Shown: piece by piece, positions 47,835 to 56,101 of the stretch
How the letters are laid out: each line of letters starts with the position of its first letter
How positions within the stretch are numbered: the first letter of the stretch is position 1
From: Acidobacteriaceae bacterium
GTDB taxonomy: Bacteria; Acidobacteriota; Terriglobia; Terriglobales; Acidobacteriaceae
NCBI GenBank assembly: GCA_003152695.1
Contig: PMAT01000036.1
Span: forward strand, 56,372 to 114,295
DNA: 57,924 bases
Direction: 5' to 3'
Program-made: the position numbers and the translations under genes
Notes under the pieces: model-generated
Databases searched by the model: none
What the model was told of the DNA's origin: nothing
What the model saw: only the letters and a program-made list of their open reading frames with translations

Positions 47835-48746
47835 GTGCAACTGAAACTAGCGCTCGCGTCTGCGGTCGAACGTCTCGATGCTGCTGACGTTGGCTCTCCG
47901 CGCATGAACGCCGAGGTGCTGCTCATGTTCGTCCTCGGCGCCGATCGCGCCTACCTGTACGCGCATCCCGAGCGCGAACTCACCCCGCAGGAAGCCGCGC
48001 GATATGAAGAAGTGCTCGCCCAGCGCGCTACCGGCATGCCATCGCAGTACATCACCGGACACCAGGAATTCTGGGGCTTGGATTTCGTGGTCTCGCCCGC
48101 AGTGCTGATTCCGCGCCCCGAGACCGAGCATCTGGTCGAAGTTGTGCTGGAGCTGGCGCGCGGAATCCAGCGTCCCAAGCTGGTGGATGTGGGGACCGGT
48201 TCGGGATGCGTCGCGCTGACACTCGCGCACGAGTTGCCCGACGCCGAAGTCTATGCCGTCGACCTCTCGCCCGAAGCACTGGAAATCGCGCGCGCCAATG
48301 CCGCCCGGCTGCAGCTCGATAAGCGAGTGCAGTTCCTGCAATGCAATGTCCTCGAGCCGGTATTCGATAACGACGTCACTGTCATCCCGAGCGAAGACTT
48401 CAGCCCGAGTCGAGGGATCTGCTGTTCGGAATTTCGCGACTTCGATTTTGTGGTCAGCAATCCGCCATATGTCGCTTTCAGCGAAGCCGATAAGGTGCAG
48501 AGATCGGTGCAGGAGTTCGAGCCGACCATGGCCGTCTTCGCCGGTTTGCACCGGACTGATGTGATTTGCCCGCTGATTGAGCAGGCGCACGCCGCCCTGA
48601 AACCTGGCGGCTGGTTGGCGCTGGAGATCGGCTACTCCATGCGCGATACGGTCGTGAATTTGTTGAGTCCCACAATGTGGGATGACATCCGCATTATGCC
48701 CGACCTGCAAGGCATTCCGCGAGTGGTGGCGGCGAAGAAGCAGTAG
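47835..48746 (+). CDS. prmC: release factor glutamine methyltransferase, with repeat-derived insertion
   Basis: Methylates the GGQ glutamine of release factors. 303 residues from GTG 47835. SAM site LVDVGTGSGCVALTLA (about 118-132) and the catalytic NPPYV (about 212) are intact. Between the strand VQFLQCNVLEPVF and the strand FDFVVSNPPYV lie about 19 extra residues (DVTVIPSEDFSPSRGICCSE). Their DNA (48380-48427) is a copy of the dispersed intergenic repeat, inserted without breaking the frame. The insertion falls in a loop before the active-site motif, so activity may survive. Coupled to prfA, 4 bases upstream. Confidence 0.95.
   Translation: MQLKLALASAVERLDAADVGSPRMNAEVLLMFVLGADRAYLYAHPERELTPQEAARYEEVLAQRATGMPSQYITGHQEFWGLDFVVSPAVLIPRPETEHLVEVVLELARGIQRPKLVDVGTGSGCVALTLAHELPDAEVYAVDLSPEALEIARANAARLQLDKRVQFLQCNVLEPVFDNDVTVIPSEDFSPSRGICCSEFRDFDFVVSNPPYVAFSEADKVQRSVQEFEPTMAVFAGLHRTDVICPLIEQAHAALKPGGWLALEIGYSMRDTVVNLLSPTMWDDIRIMPDLQGIPRVVAAKKQ
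48380..48427. repeat. dispersed TCATCCCGAGCGA/GTCGAGGGATC element inside prmC
   Basis: TGTCATCCCGAGCGAAGACT, then TCAGCCCGAGTCGAGGGATC, then TGCTGTTC. Near-identical to the intergenic copy at 25622-25665. It is the only copy in a reading frame here. Confidence 0.88.
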
Positions 48747-48748
48747 GG

Positions 48749-49159
48749 TTACTTCGCCCAATCAACGAACATGAGACCGGGTATTCGGGAGAATTCAGAG
48801 ACGTTGTTCGTTACTAAGGTTAACCCGTGACGGAGGCACTGACCGCCGATGAGCGTGTCATAGGCGCCGATTCGGGTTCCACGTGCTTCGAGGTCGGTCC
48901 TAATTTCGCCGGAGAGCCGGGCATCGTCTTCGTCAAAATGAAGGACCTCGACTCCCCAGACAAGAAATGCCTGCAACTGCTGCACGTTTTCCTGGACCCG
49001 AGAGCCCTTGAATACTCCGTACCAAAGTTCGTGAAGCACAACGGACGAGATCAGCAAGGTTGAGCCCCGCCGAATCACTTTTTCGGCCTCGATCCGGACA
49101 GAATCCGGCTTTCGACGCAGAATAGCTACGCAGGCACTCGTGTCGAGGAAGTAGTTCAT
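48749..49159 (-). CDS. vapC: VapC-type PIN-domain toxin
   Basis: 136-residue PIN ribonuclease. Acidic site D6 (FLDTSACVAILR), E44 (LHELWYG), D101 (AYDTLIGG) and the TNN segment at 117-119. The pattern is that of VapC enzymes that cut initiator tRNA or related tRNAs, but the target here is not known. ATG overlaps the end of vapB (ATGA). It converges on prmC with two bases between the stops. Confidence 0.92.
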   Translation of the reverse strand: MNYFLDTSACVAILRRKPDSVRIEAEKVIRRGSTLLISSVVLHELWYGVFKGSRVQENVQQLQAFLVWGVEVLHFDEDDARLSGEIRTDLEARGTRIGAYDTLIGGQCLRHGLTLVTNNVSEFSRIPGLMFVDWAK

Positions 49160-49398
49160 TCGAAGATTTTGCGTTTAGGGGCCTTCGGCTGATTCCGCCA
49201 ATCTCCCTCGAAGGCATCGGCGGCAAGATGCCGGTCCATTTCCGCAAACCATTCGTCAACGTTGGTGATGACGGGCTCTAGAACAACCGTGTCGCCAACT
49301 TTTCGAACGCGCACGCGGTCGCCTTTGAACCGCATCTCCTGAGGCAGACGAACCGCCTGGCTGTTTCCGTTGCGAAATAACTTGGCGATTTTCGTCAC
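49156..49398 (-). CDS. vapB: VapB antitoxin (AbrB/SpoVT fold)
   Basis: 80 residues. The swapped-hairpin DNA-binding domain is seen in KIAKLFRNGNSQAVRLPQEMRFKGDRVRVRKVGDTVVLEP (in pieces), and the C-terminal acidic/aromatic part (WFAEMDRHLAADAFEGDW) should bind VapC. GTG start at 49398 with GGAGG 7 bases upstream. A good promoter precedes it. Confidence 0.92.
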   Translation of the reverse strand: MTKIAKLFRNGNSQAVRLPQEMRFKGDRVRVRKVGDTVVLEPVITNVDEWFAEMDRHLAADAFEGDWRNQPKAPKRKIFE

Positions 49399-49416
49399 AG
49401 ACCTGCCTCCAGCGGC

Positions 49417-49446
49417 AGTATATATTATTAGTATAGACTATGACAA
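49417..49446 (-). promoter_or_regulatory. sigma70 promoter of vapBC
   Basis: On the minus strand TTGTCA (49446-49441, 5 of 6) is followed after 18 bases by TATACT (49422-49417, 5 of 6). A second TATACT is at 49435-49430. Transcription would start close to the GGAGG ribosome site, giving a very short leader. Confidence 0.65.
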
Positions 49447-49497
49447 AACGGAAAACCGGAGCCCGTGAAGACTATCGGCGGTTGCGACAGTGTGTCC

Positions 49498-49950
49498 CTA
49501 AACGCTGGTCTCGATTTCGCGCGATCGCTTCGCCGTGCCAAACTCAAAACCAGTTCTCACCCCTTTAATGAAAGCCAGTTTTCGCCTGCTCTTCTGCCAC
49601 CCAAAGGCCATCCCGATCAGGAATCCCCCAGCTATCGCAATAGACAACCGCTTGCGATCCGCAAACGCAATAAAGCGAGTTTCCGCCGAAGTGATCTCTA
49701 GCACACCCTGGGGAGTAGCGATGATGCCGCCTCCGCCGCCTCCGCCGCTCTTCCCGCTTGCCGTCTTAGACCCGGATGAGTTGTCGTGAGAGATTCCGCC
49801 GCCACCCGCCCCCAAACCATAGCGAATGCGGGCTACCGGGATCACCGTCTTATCGCCGACCGTAATGGGATCGCCAAAGACACTTTTCACGCTTGCACTG
49901 GTTTGGAACCGGTCACCCAGCGTACGCAGGATTTCTACAGGACCATTCAC
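49498..49950 (-). CDS. GerW/YtfJ-family protein
   Basis: 150 residues, GTG start. The family pattern is SASVKSVFGDPITVGDKTVIPVARIRYGLGAGGGG, then a Gly/Ser-rich loop (GKSGGGGGGG), then ATPQGVLEITSAETRFIAF (in pieces), and a hydrophobic segment with a basic C-terminus. YtfJ/GerW was described from Bacillus spores, but relatives occur in non-spore-formers. Here it has a C-terminal membrane-like helix (IAGGFLIGMAFGW). Function unknown. Confidence 0.85.
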   Translation of the reverse strand: MNGPVEILRTLGDRFQTSASVKSVFGDPITVGDKTVIPVARIRYGLGAGGGGISHDNSSGSKTASGKSGGGGGGGIIATPQGVLEITSAETRFIAFADRKRLSIAIAGGFLIGMAFGWQKSRRKLAFIKGVRTGFEFGTAKRSREIETSV

Positions 49951-49992
49951 AAGTCACCGCCTCGTTTTGCGCTACTACGTTTGGATGCCCGC

Positions 49993-51561
49993 CTAGTGCC
50001 GGAAGTGTCTAACTCCGGTGAACACCATTGCCAGCCCCAGCCGGTTGGCCGCGTCAATCACTTCCTTATCCCGCACTGAGCCGCCGGGCTGAATAATGGC
50101 AGTCGCGCCCGCCTTGGCAATCTCTTCGGCGCCGTCGGGGAACGGGAAGAACGCGTCGGACGCGGCCACCGATCCCTTGGTCCCGAGCGCCGACTTCATG
50201 GCGCCGATCTTTGCCGAGTCCACGCGGCTCATCTGCCCCGCGCCGACGCCGGTGGTCTGGCCGTTGCGCGCATAGAGGATCGCGTTGGATTTAACGTGCT
50301 TGCAGACCTTCCAGGCGAACAGCAGGTCGCGCATCTCCTGCTCCGTGGGTTTCCGTTCGCTGACCACTTTGAGGTCCGCTTCGTTCAACGGGCGGACGTC
50401 GTTGTCCTGCAACAGGACGCCACCGGAGACGTTCTTGAGCACCCACTTCTGCTCCATCGGAACCACTTCAACCAGACGGAGATTTTTCTTCGCGGCAAAG
50501 ATCTCGCGCGCCGCAGGATCGAATCTTTCCGCAGCAATTGCCTCCACAAACAGCTTGGCCATCTCCGTTGATGTCTCGCGATCGACCGGCCGGTTCACGC
50601 CAATCACGCCTCCGAACGCAGACACCGGATCGCACTCCAGCGCGCGCTTGTACGCCTCCGCCAGCGTGGCTCCCACGGCGGTCCCGCAGGGATTGGTGTG
50701 CTTGATGATGGCGCACACCGGCTCCTCGAATTCCTGCGCCAGGTCCCAGGCTGCCTGCAAGTCAACAATGTTGTTGTAGCTGAGTTCCTTGCCCTGCAAC
50801 GGCTTGCCATTGGCAATGCCCTTGCCCGAACCGTCGGAGTACAGCGCCGCCTTCTGATGCGGGTTTTCGCCATAGCGCAAATCGAAGGCCTTGTGAAAGG
50901 TGAGTCGCAGAGTTTCGGGAAAACCGGCGCTGCCGGCGAGATCAAACTTTCCGCCGTCGCTCTCGGGCGCGCCAATGCTCTCAAGCGTCGAGGCGATCGC
51001 AGAGTCGTAGGCCGCCGTAGTGGCAAATGCTTTTTGAGCCAGTCGCCACTTCGTTTGCAGAGACAACTCGCCGCCAGATGACCCCATCTCTTTCGCAATC
51101 GCTTCATAGTCAGCCGGAGAGGTCACGATGGCGACATCCTGAAAATTCTTGGCTGCCGACCGCACCATCGACGGGCCGCCGATGTCGATGTTTTCGATAA
51201 CGTCCTCGAACTCGACACCCGGTTTGGCGGCGGTTTTCTCGAACGCGTAGAGATTCACCACCACCATGTCGATGGGTTGAATGCCGTGCTGCTTCACCGC
51301 GGCGAGATGCTTTTCATTCTTGCGGACGTGCAGGATGCCGCCGTGCACCTTGGGATGAAGCGTCTTGACCCGTCCATCCAGCATTTCCGGAAAGCCGGTG
51401 AGTTCCGAGATGTCCTTCACCGCGATACCGGAATCGCGCAGCAGCTTGGCCGTGCCCCCGGTTGAAATCAGTTCCACGTGGAGTGCTGAAAGTTCGTGCG
51501 CAAACTCGACCAATCCGGTCTTGTCGGTCACGCTCAGAATTGCTCGTTGAATTTTCGCCAT
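49993..51561 (-). CDS. purH: bifunctional AICAR transformylase / IMP cyclohydrolase
   Basis: Last two steps of IMP synthesis. 522 residues from ATG 51561 (GAGG upstream), which begins AKIQRAILSVTDKTGLVEFA. A longer upstream frame adds 49 unlike residues and was rejected. The cyclohydrolase half has STGGTAKLL and TLHPKVHGGIL; the transformylase half has IIKHTNPCGTAVG and the C-terminal FPFPDGAEEIAKAGATAIIQPGGS (in pieces), all normal. Confidence 0.97.
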   Translation of the reverse strand: MAKIQRAILSVTDKTGLVEFAHELSALHVELISTGGTAKLLRDSGIAVKDISELTGFPEMLDGRVKTLHPKVHGGILHVRKNEKHLAAVKQHGIQPIDMVVVNLYAFEKTAAKPGVEFEDVIENIDIGGPSMVRSAAKNFQDVAIVTSPADYEAIAKEMGSSGGELSLQTKWRLAQKAFATTAAYDSAIASTLESIGAPESDGGKFDLAGSAGFPETLRLTFHKAFDLRYGENPHQKAALYSDGSGKGIANGKPLQGKELSYNNIVDLQAAWDLAQEFEEPVCAIIKHTNPCGTAVGATLAEAYKRALECDPVSAFGGVIGVNRPVDRETSTEMAKLFVEAIAAERFDPAAREIFAAKKNLRLVEVVPMEQKWVLKNVSGGVLLQDNDVRPLNEADLKVVSERKPTEQEMRDLLFAWKVCKHVKSNAILYARNGQTTGVGAGQMSRVDSAKIGAMKSALGTKGSVAASDAFFPFPDGAEEIAKAGATAIIQPGGSVRDKEVIDAANRLGLAMVFTGVRHFRH

Positions 51562-51759
51562 GAATGCCTCTTGGTGTGGTCCGCCGAAAATCGCCGCGGC
51601 GACAACGCGATTTAGGAATGAAATTGATGCCTTACGAGGTTGTGGCCACCATCCGCCGCCAATTCCAGAGGAAGGGTTCGAACTCCAACAGAAAGCGAAA
51701 CGGGGCACCCGCCACCGCTCTGATTTCTGTGGCGGATTGGTCCACTCATCCAGGCATGG

Positions 51760-52110
51760 CTACTTGCCGGCTCCAGCCGCCATCTTCTTGACCATCGCGA
51801 TCACCAGTTTGCGATCGCTGTCGTTCAAGTTGGGTGAGTAGCGGCGAATTTGCGTCAGGAACCTTACCTCATCCTCCGCCAACTGGGGTGCGTTCTTGTG
51901 GCCGTTCTCACCGGAGCCGCCACTGAAGAATTGCGCCAGCGGGATTTCCATTGCCGTCGCAATTTTGGCCAGGGTATCCAGCGAAGGAATGGTGTGGCCG
52001 TTCTCGACCCGCGACAGGTAGCAGCGCAACAACCCGGTGCGCTTTTCGATGTCGCCCTGAGACATACTCTTCTGCAGCCGGAAATTGCGGATGGTTTCGC
52101 CGATGTTCAT
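51760..52110 (-). CDS. XRE-family transcriptional regulator
   Basis: 116 residues. Helix-turn-helix at about 5-60 (IRNFRLQKSMSQGDIEKRTG, LRCYLSRVENGHTIPSLDTL). The C-terminal half (APQLAEDEVRFLTQIRRYSP, NDSDRKLVIAMVKKMAA) is a helical dimer-type tail. No signal-binding domain. Genes regulated are unknown. Confidence 0.88.
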   Translation of the reverse strand: MNIGETIRNFRLQKSMSQGDIEKRTGLLRCYLSRVENGHTIPSLDTLAKIATAMEIPLAQFFSGGSGENGHKNAPQLAEDEVRFLTQIRRYSPNLNDSDRKLVIAMVKKMAAGAGK

Positions 52111-52356
52111 GAGGGGTTCACGTCCTGGAAGGAAGCAGCCATGGTATTAACTGCATAGTAATCAGGGTACAGGCCGCTGGCAAGTGAAATCTTACCGAGT
52201 GGCACGATTACGGAGCGACGCGGCTATCCACAGGGCCGTAATCGGTTACTGTGGAGCTAAGGTGAATATTCTCGTCGCCGAATGGGTCGCTATTCCCAGT
52301 AATTGCTTCTACAATCTCGCTCACGGCACGTCCCGAGAAATTGTTTCAGCCACGGT

Positions 52357-53103
52357 TCATCCCATCAGGATGCCGCCGTTGATCTTCAACACCTCGCCGG
52401 TAATGTAGCCGGCCTCTTCCGAGGCCAGGAATTTCACCGCGTGCGCGACATCGAGATCGGTTCCACCATGTCCCAACGGAATGTTCCTCCGGATGTTCTC
52501 TTTCAATTCGGGGGAAAGTGCGGCAGTCATGGCAGTCTCGATGAACCCCGGTGCAACTGCGTTGACGGTGATGTTGCGCGAACCCACCTCGCGCGCCACC
52601 GCCATGGTCAAGCCAATCAATCCCGCCTTCGAGGAGGAATAGTTGGCCTGTCCTACCTGGCCGATTTGGCCGAAGATGCTGGTGATGTTGATGATTCGCC
52701 CCCAGCGCTGCTTCAGCATGGAGCCGATTACCGCCTGAATCAGCAGGAACGGGGCGGTAAGGTTGGTGTTGATGACGTCGTCCCAGTCGGCGCGCTTCAT
52801 GCGCATGATCAATTGATCGCGCGTGACCCCGGCATTGTTTACCAGGATGTCGATCTTGCCGAAGCGCGCGAGGGCCGCCTTCACTCCGGCCTTGATCTCT
52901 TCTTCCTGGATGACGTCCATCTTAAAGACCGCAGCCTCGCCGCCCTTGTCGCCGATCTCTTTGGCCAGTTGCTCCAGCTTCTCCTGATTACGCGCGCACA
53001 GCGCGACCTTGGCGCCCGCCTCTGCCAGGACCAGCGCGCAGGCGCGTCCGATCCCTTGCGACGCACCGGTAACCAGCGCGACCCGGCCTTCCACTCCTGC
53101 CAT
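52357..53103 (-). CDS. fabG: 3-oxoacyl-ACP reductase
   Basis: NADPH-dependent ketoreductase of fatty-acid synthesis, 248 residues. Cofactor site TGASQGIGRA (12-21), NNAG (89-92), catalytic S142, Y155 and K159 (NITSIFGQ, QANYSSSKAG). GGGGAGG lies 5 bases before the ATG. SDR enzymes are hard to assign, but the length, NAPGFIETAMT-like segment and ITGEVLKINGG end match FabG. The downstream 52111-52356 gap has no seen feature. Confidence 0.9.
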   Translation of the reverse strand: MAGVEGRVALVTGASQGIGRACALVLAEAGAKVALCARNQEKLEQLAKEIGDKGGEAAVFKMDVIQEEEIKAGVKAALARFGKIDILVNNAGVTRDQLIMRMKRADWDDVINTNLTAPFLLIQAVIGSMLKQRWGRIINITSIFGQIGQVGQANYSSSKAGLIGLTMAVAREVGSRNITVNAVAPGFIETAMTAALSPELKENIRRNIPLGHGGTDLDVAHAVKFLASEEAGYITGEVLKINGGILMG

Positions 53104-53229
53104 GAAGCCTCCCCTGTTGAAGCAAGGAGGATTATAACCACCACCGCTGAACGCCAGAGAAATTCGCTCAGGCGGAAGGCCGGGAGAAGTGCAGGAATCC
53201 GACTGTAGGGCAGTCAGATCGTCAGTCCA

Positions 53230-54066
53230 TTACAGCAGCCGTTCTGGCGCCCAGAACAGAACCTTCAGCTCGCGCGAAAAATGGACAAGCGCCGGCTGCG
53301 GGGGAAGCTGGATGCCGGCTGGTAGGGCCATGGTGTTCTGCTCCACTTCAAACGCAGCTTGCTGCAAGTCCCATGGCAGATGGTGAATCTCGCCCCGGTA
53401 GAGCCGTTTGCGGCTGAACGCATAAAGGCAATAACGCTCGGCGAGGAAGTGCTCGATCGATCCCGGCCGCGCGTGGAAGCTGTCTGACGCGGGTCCGTAG
53501 GAGCAGCGCAGCTCCGCTGGCTTGGGTCCGTGCTGCCGCTTGGAAACGTACTCGAGCCTCGGGCCGCCTCGCCCTTTAACCTTCATGGAAGCCTGCCAGT
53601 ATGGCAGACGGTAGAACATGCGTGCCCCCCAGACCGCCGACAAATTGCTGGCGTCCAGGCTGAAAAAATAAATGCCCGGCTTGCCGTCGTAGGTGACATA
53701 GGTTCGCACGTTGATTTCGGAAAAATGTGAGAGCCACGGCAGGGACGGAACTCCCGGTGGGCGCAGATGGTTGATCCAGAACGGCGTGACGGTGACCCAC
53801 GCGCGTTGCTTGTAGGTGTCGAGGGTCAGCACATCTGGGACCAGCCGACGGAGCGCTTCCGGCGCCACCGGGTAATGCAGAAAAAGCAAGTCGTTCCAGC
53901 GCTGGGTCATGATCCACGGCGCCATGGGCGCGGGCCAGGGGCGATGCGCGGTGGCAAACAGAATGGAATCGGCGCCCACCCACTGCGTCCGGCTCTCGTC
54001 CTGTCCGGAGCGGCGGTTGGGGGTCGACGAAGGAGTGTTTGTCGGTATGGCCTCGCCGTCAATCAT
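53230..54066 (-). CDS. DUF2071 (YqjF) family protein
   Basis: 278 residues from ATG 54066; a TTG at 54099 would add 11. The family features are APWIMTQRWNDLLFLHYPV (residues about 48-66), LVPDVLTLDTYKQRAWVTVTPF, FSEINVRTYVTYDGKPGIYFFSLDAS and PYWQASMKVKG, split here by comma. Function not established. It is divergent from the ThyX-like gene with 78 bases between. Confidence 0.85.
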   Translation of the reverse strand: MIDGEAIPTNTPSSTPNRRSGQDESRTQWVGADSILFATAHRPWPAPMAPWIMTQRWNDLLFLHYPVAPEALRRLVPDVLTLDTYKQRAWVTVTPFWINHLRPPGVPSLPWLSHFSEINVRTYVTYDGKPGIYFFSLDASNLSAVWGARMFYRLPYWQASMKVKGRGGPRLEYVSKRQHGPKPAELRCSYGPASDSFHARPGSIEHFLAERYCLYAFSRKRLYRGEIHHLPWDLQQAAFEVEQNTMALPAGIQLPPQPALVHFSRELKVLFWAPERLL

Positions 54067-54144
54067 CGGGCGATCCGGATTTTTCTGCAATTCCCACAAG
54101 TACCCGGTTGCCCATGAATTCCATACCGCATATCATTCACGGCA

Positions 54145-55722
54145 ATGTCATCAAGCTCCAAACCCAACGATAGCACGGAGGCTCCGGCGCGCCACGGGCC
54201 CAGCACTGACGTCTATGCCGTGCACGGGGCCGACCCGGAAGTGCTCGCTTACGGCATGGCAAAATATTCGCGCTCGGCACTTTCGATGCGCGAATCGCTG
54301 GCCGAGTTGAATGAGCAAAAAGCCGAGAAGTTTCTCAACACCTTCTATTTTCAGTACGGACATCGCAGCATCGCGGATTTGGCGCACCTGGCTTTTGCCG
54401 TCGAGCGATTGTCGATTCTTGCTGCGACGATAGCGGTGGACGAGCCTCGCTGGGATGGCCAGGAACGCTCCACTCGCTATCAGGATTTCCAGAAGAGCGG
54501 ATACTTTGTTCCCGACTTTGCGGAAGATGCCGGGGCGTGTGCCCTCTACCGCGAGACCGTGGACCTGCTCTTCGCCGAGTATCGGCATTTCTCCGAGGAC
54601 ATGTTCGGCTACCTGCGGGAGCGCACACCCAAGCCTGACGATATGAAGCAGGAGGCTTACGAGCGCACTCTGCACGCCCGCGCTTTCGACCTTTCGCGTT
54701 ACCTGCTGCCGCTGGCGACCAACACTTCGCTGGGCCAGATCGTCAGCGCACGCACTCTGGAGACGCAGGTGTCGCGATTGTTGTCGGACACGCACGCCGA
54801 GGTCCGGCGGCTGGGCGAGCTGCTAAAGCAAGCTGCGCGCGATGCGTCTTACAACGTCAGCCACGCCGGCGCGCGTGAGCTGGTGCAGGAGATTCAGCGC
54901 GAGTGTCCGGCGGTTGCCGAGCGCACCGGTAAATTCCTTCTGCGCGAGGTCCGGGTGGCGCCGACTTTGATGAAGTATGCCGAGCCCAGCCCCTACGGGA
55001 TCGAAACTCGTCGCGAGTTGACCGCTGCGGCGGCGGAATTGCTCGCAGCGATTGCCATTCAGCCCGCTCCTCTGGTCGATCTGCTGGACGCCGATCCGCT
55101 GGAGGTCGAGCTTGCGACGACGCTGCTCTACCAGTATTCGCATCATCCGTATCGGCAGATTCGCGAAGTGGTAGAAGCTCTTCCGGAAGCGCAACGCCGC
55201 GAGGTGATCGATCTCGGTCTGCGCCATCGCGGCCGCCATGACGAGGTTTCGCGGGCTTACTGTGCCGGCCAGCAATTTCGCTTCGACATCCTGATGGACA
55301 TCGGCGGCTTCCGCGACATGCATCGCCACCGCCGCTGCGTGCAAATCGTGCAGGGCTACACGGCTGCCCACGGCTATGACGCGCCACCAGAGATCGGCTC
55401 GGCGGGACTGACTGCCCGCTACGATTCCGTGATGGCGCGCGCGCGTGCTGCCGTTGCTGAACTTGCGGCGCGCGCTTCGGAGGACGCGGAGGAGCAGTCG
55501 CAATATGTGATCCCGCTGGCTTTTCGCAAGCGCACGTTGTTCAAGATGGACTTGTCAGAGGCGATCTACATCAGCGAACTGCGCACCGGCGCAGCCGGCC
55601 ACTTCTCGTATCGCAACGTGGCTTATGCGATGTACGAGGCGGTAGCGAAGCGTTATCCCGCACTGGCGAAATACTTCCGCGTGACTGACGTCCGCGAACC
55701 GGTGGATTTGCTGAAACGGTAA
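54145..55722 (+). CDS. double-length ThyX-like protein (tandem FAD-dependent thymidylate synthase folds)
   Basis: 525 residues, about twice a normal ThyX (220-260). The first half (about 20-260) has HRSIADLAHLAFAVERLS and the typical ending ATNTSLGQIVSARTLETQVS. The second half (about 310-525) has HHPYRQIREVVEALP and QYVIPLAFRKRTLFKMDLSE. The ThyX signature RHRxxSxNxxSxRY is intact in neither half: the first has DEPRWDGQERSTRY, without RHR but with STRY; the second has MHRHRRCVQIVQGYT, with RHR but without the serine and RY. It may still bind FAD and dUMP, but thymidylate synthase activity should not be assumed. No other thymidylate synthase is in the window. Confidence 0.78.
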   Translation: MSSSSKPNDSTEAPARHGPSTDVYAVHGADPEVLAYGMAKYSRSALSMRESLAELNEQKAEKFLNTFYFQYGHRSIADLAHLAFAVERLSILAATIAVDEPRWDGQERSTRYQDFQKSGYFVPDFAEDAGACALYRETVDLLFAEYRHFSEDMFGYLRERTPKPDDMKQEAYERTLHARAFDLSRYLLPLATNTSLGQIVSARTLETQVSRLLSDTHAEVRRLGELLKQAARDASYNVSHAGARELVQEIQRECPAVAERTGKFLLREVRVAPTLMKYAEPSPYGIETRRELTAAAAELLAAIAIQPAPLVDLLDADPLEVELATTLLYQYSHHPYRQIREVVEALPEAQRREVIDLGLRHRGRHDEVSRAYCAGQQFRFDILMDIGGFRDMHRHRRCVQIVQGYTAAHGYDAPPEIGSAGLTARYDSVMARARAAVAELAARASEDAEEQSQYVIPLAFRKRTLFKMDLSEAIYISELRTGAAGHFSYRNVAYAMYEAVAKRYPALAKYFRVTDVREPVDLLKR

Positions 55723-56101
55723 TACCTCGTCGCGATATTCCCGCAACAAAGCCCGGCCCGCAGCGCGAAGAGGCGCTCAACCAGATTACTTCCGTGTAGC
55801 CCGTGATCCAGAGTAATCCACCGATTGTGTGAGCATCCGCGCAGGTCGTTTCCGCCATGCCGACTTGTCGGGACTAATCTCCGCCAGCGGAAGTGACTTC
55901 TCGGAGCCAGGATGCCGTTGATCACGGGGCAGTAGTAAACCGGGTTTTCCTTTGTCCAACCTGCTGTGGAAGAGAAGAGGTAAGATTCTGGTTATGCGAT
56001 TACCGGCTAGGCACGGGGACCATTCTGGCTCGCACAGTATTCGCGGTATGACAACCTGCGGCTGCAATGTCGATGCACGCAGCTGCTCAATTTATGAGTG
56101 G
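55723..56101. other. intergenic stretch with possible upstream starts of the propeller gene
   Basis: About 380 bases. The propeller-protein frame is open from ATG 55994 and ATG 56048, but the residues encoded there do not look like a signal peptide. No RNA gene, terminator or consensus promoter was seen. Confidence 0.45.
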
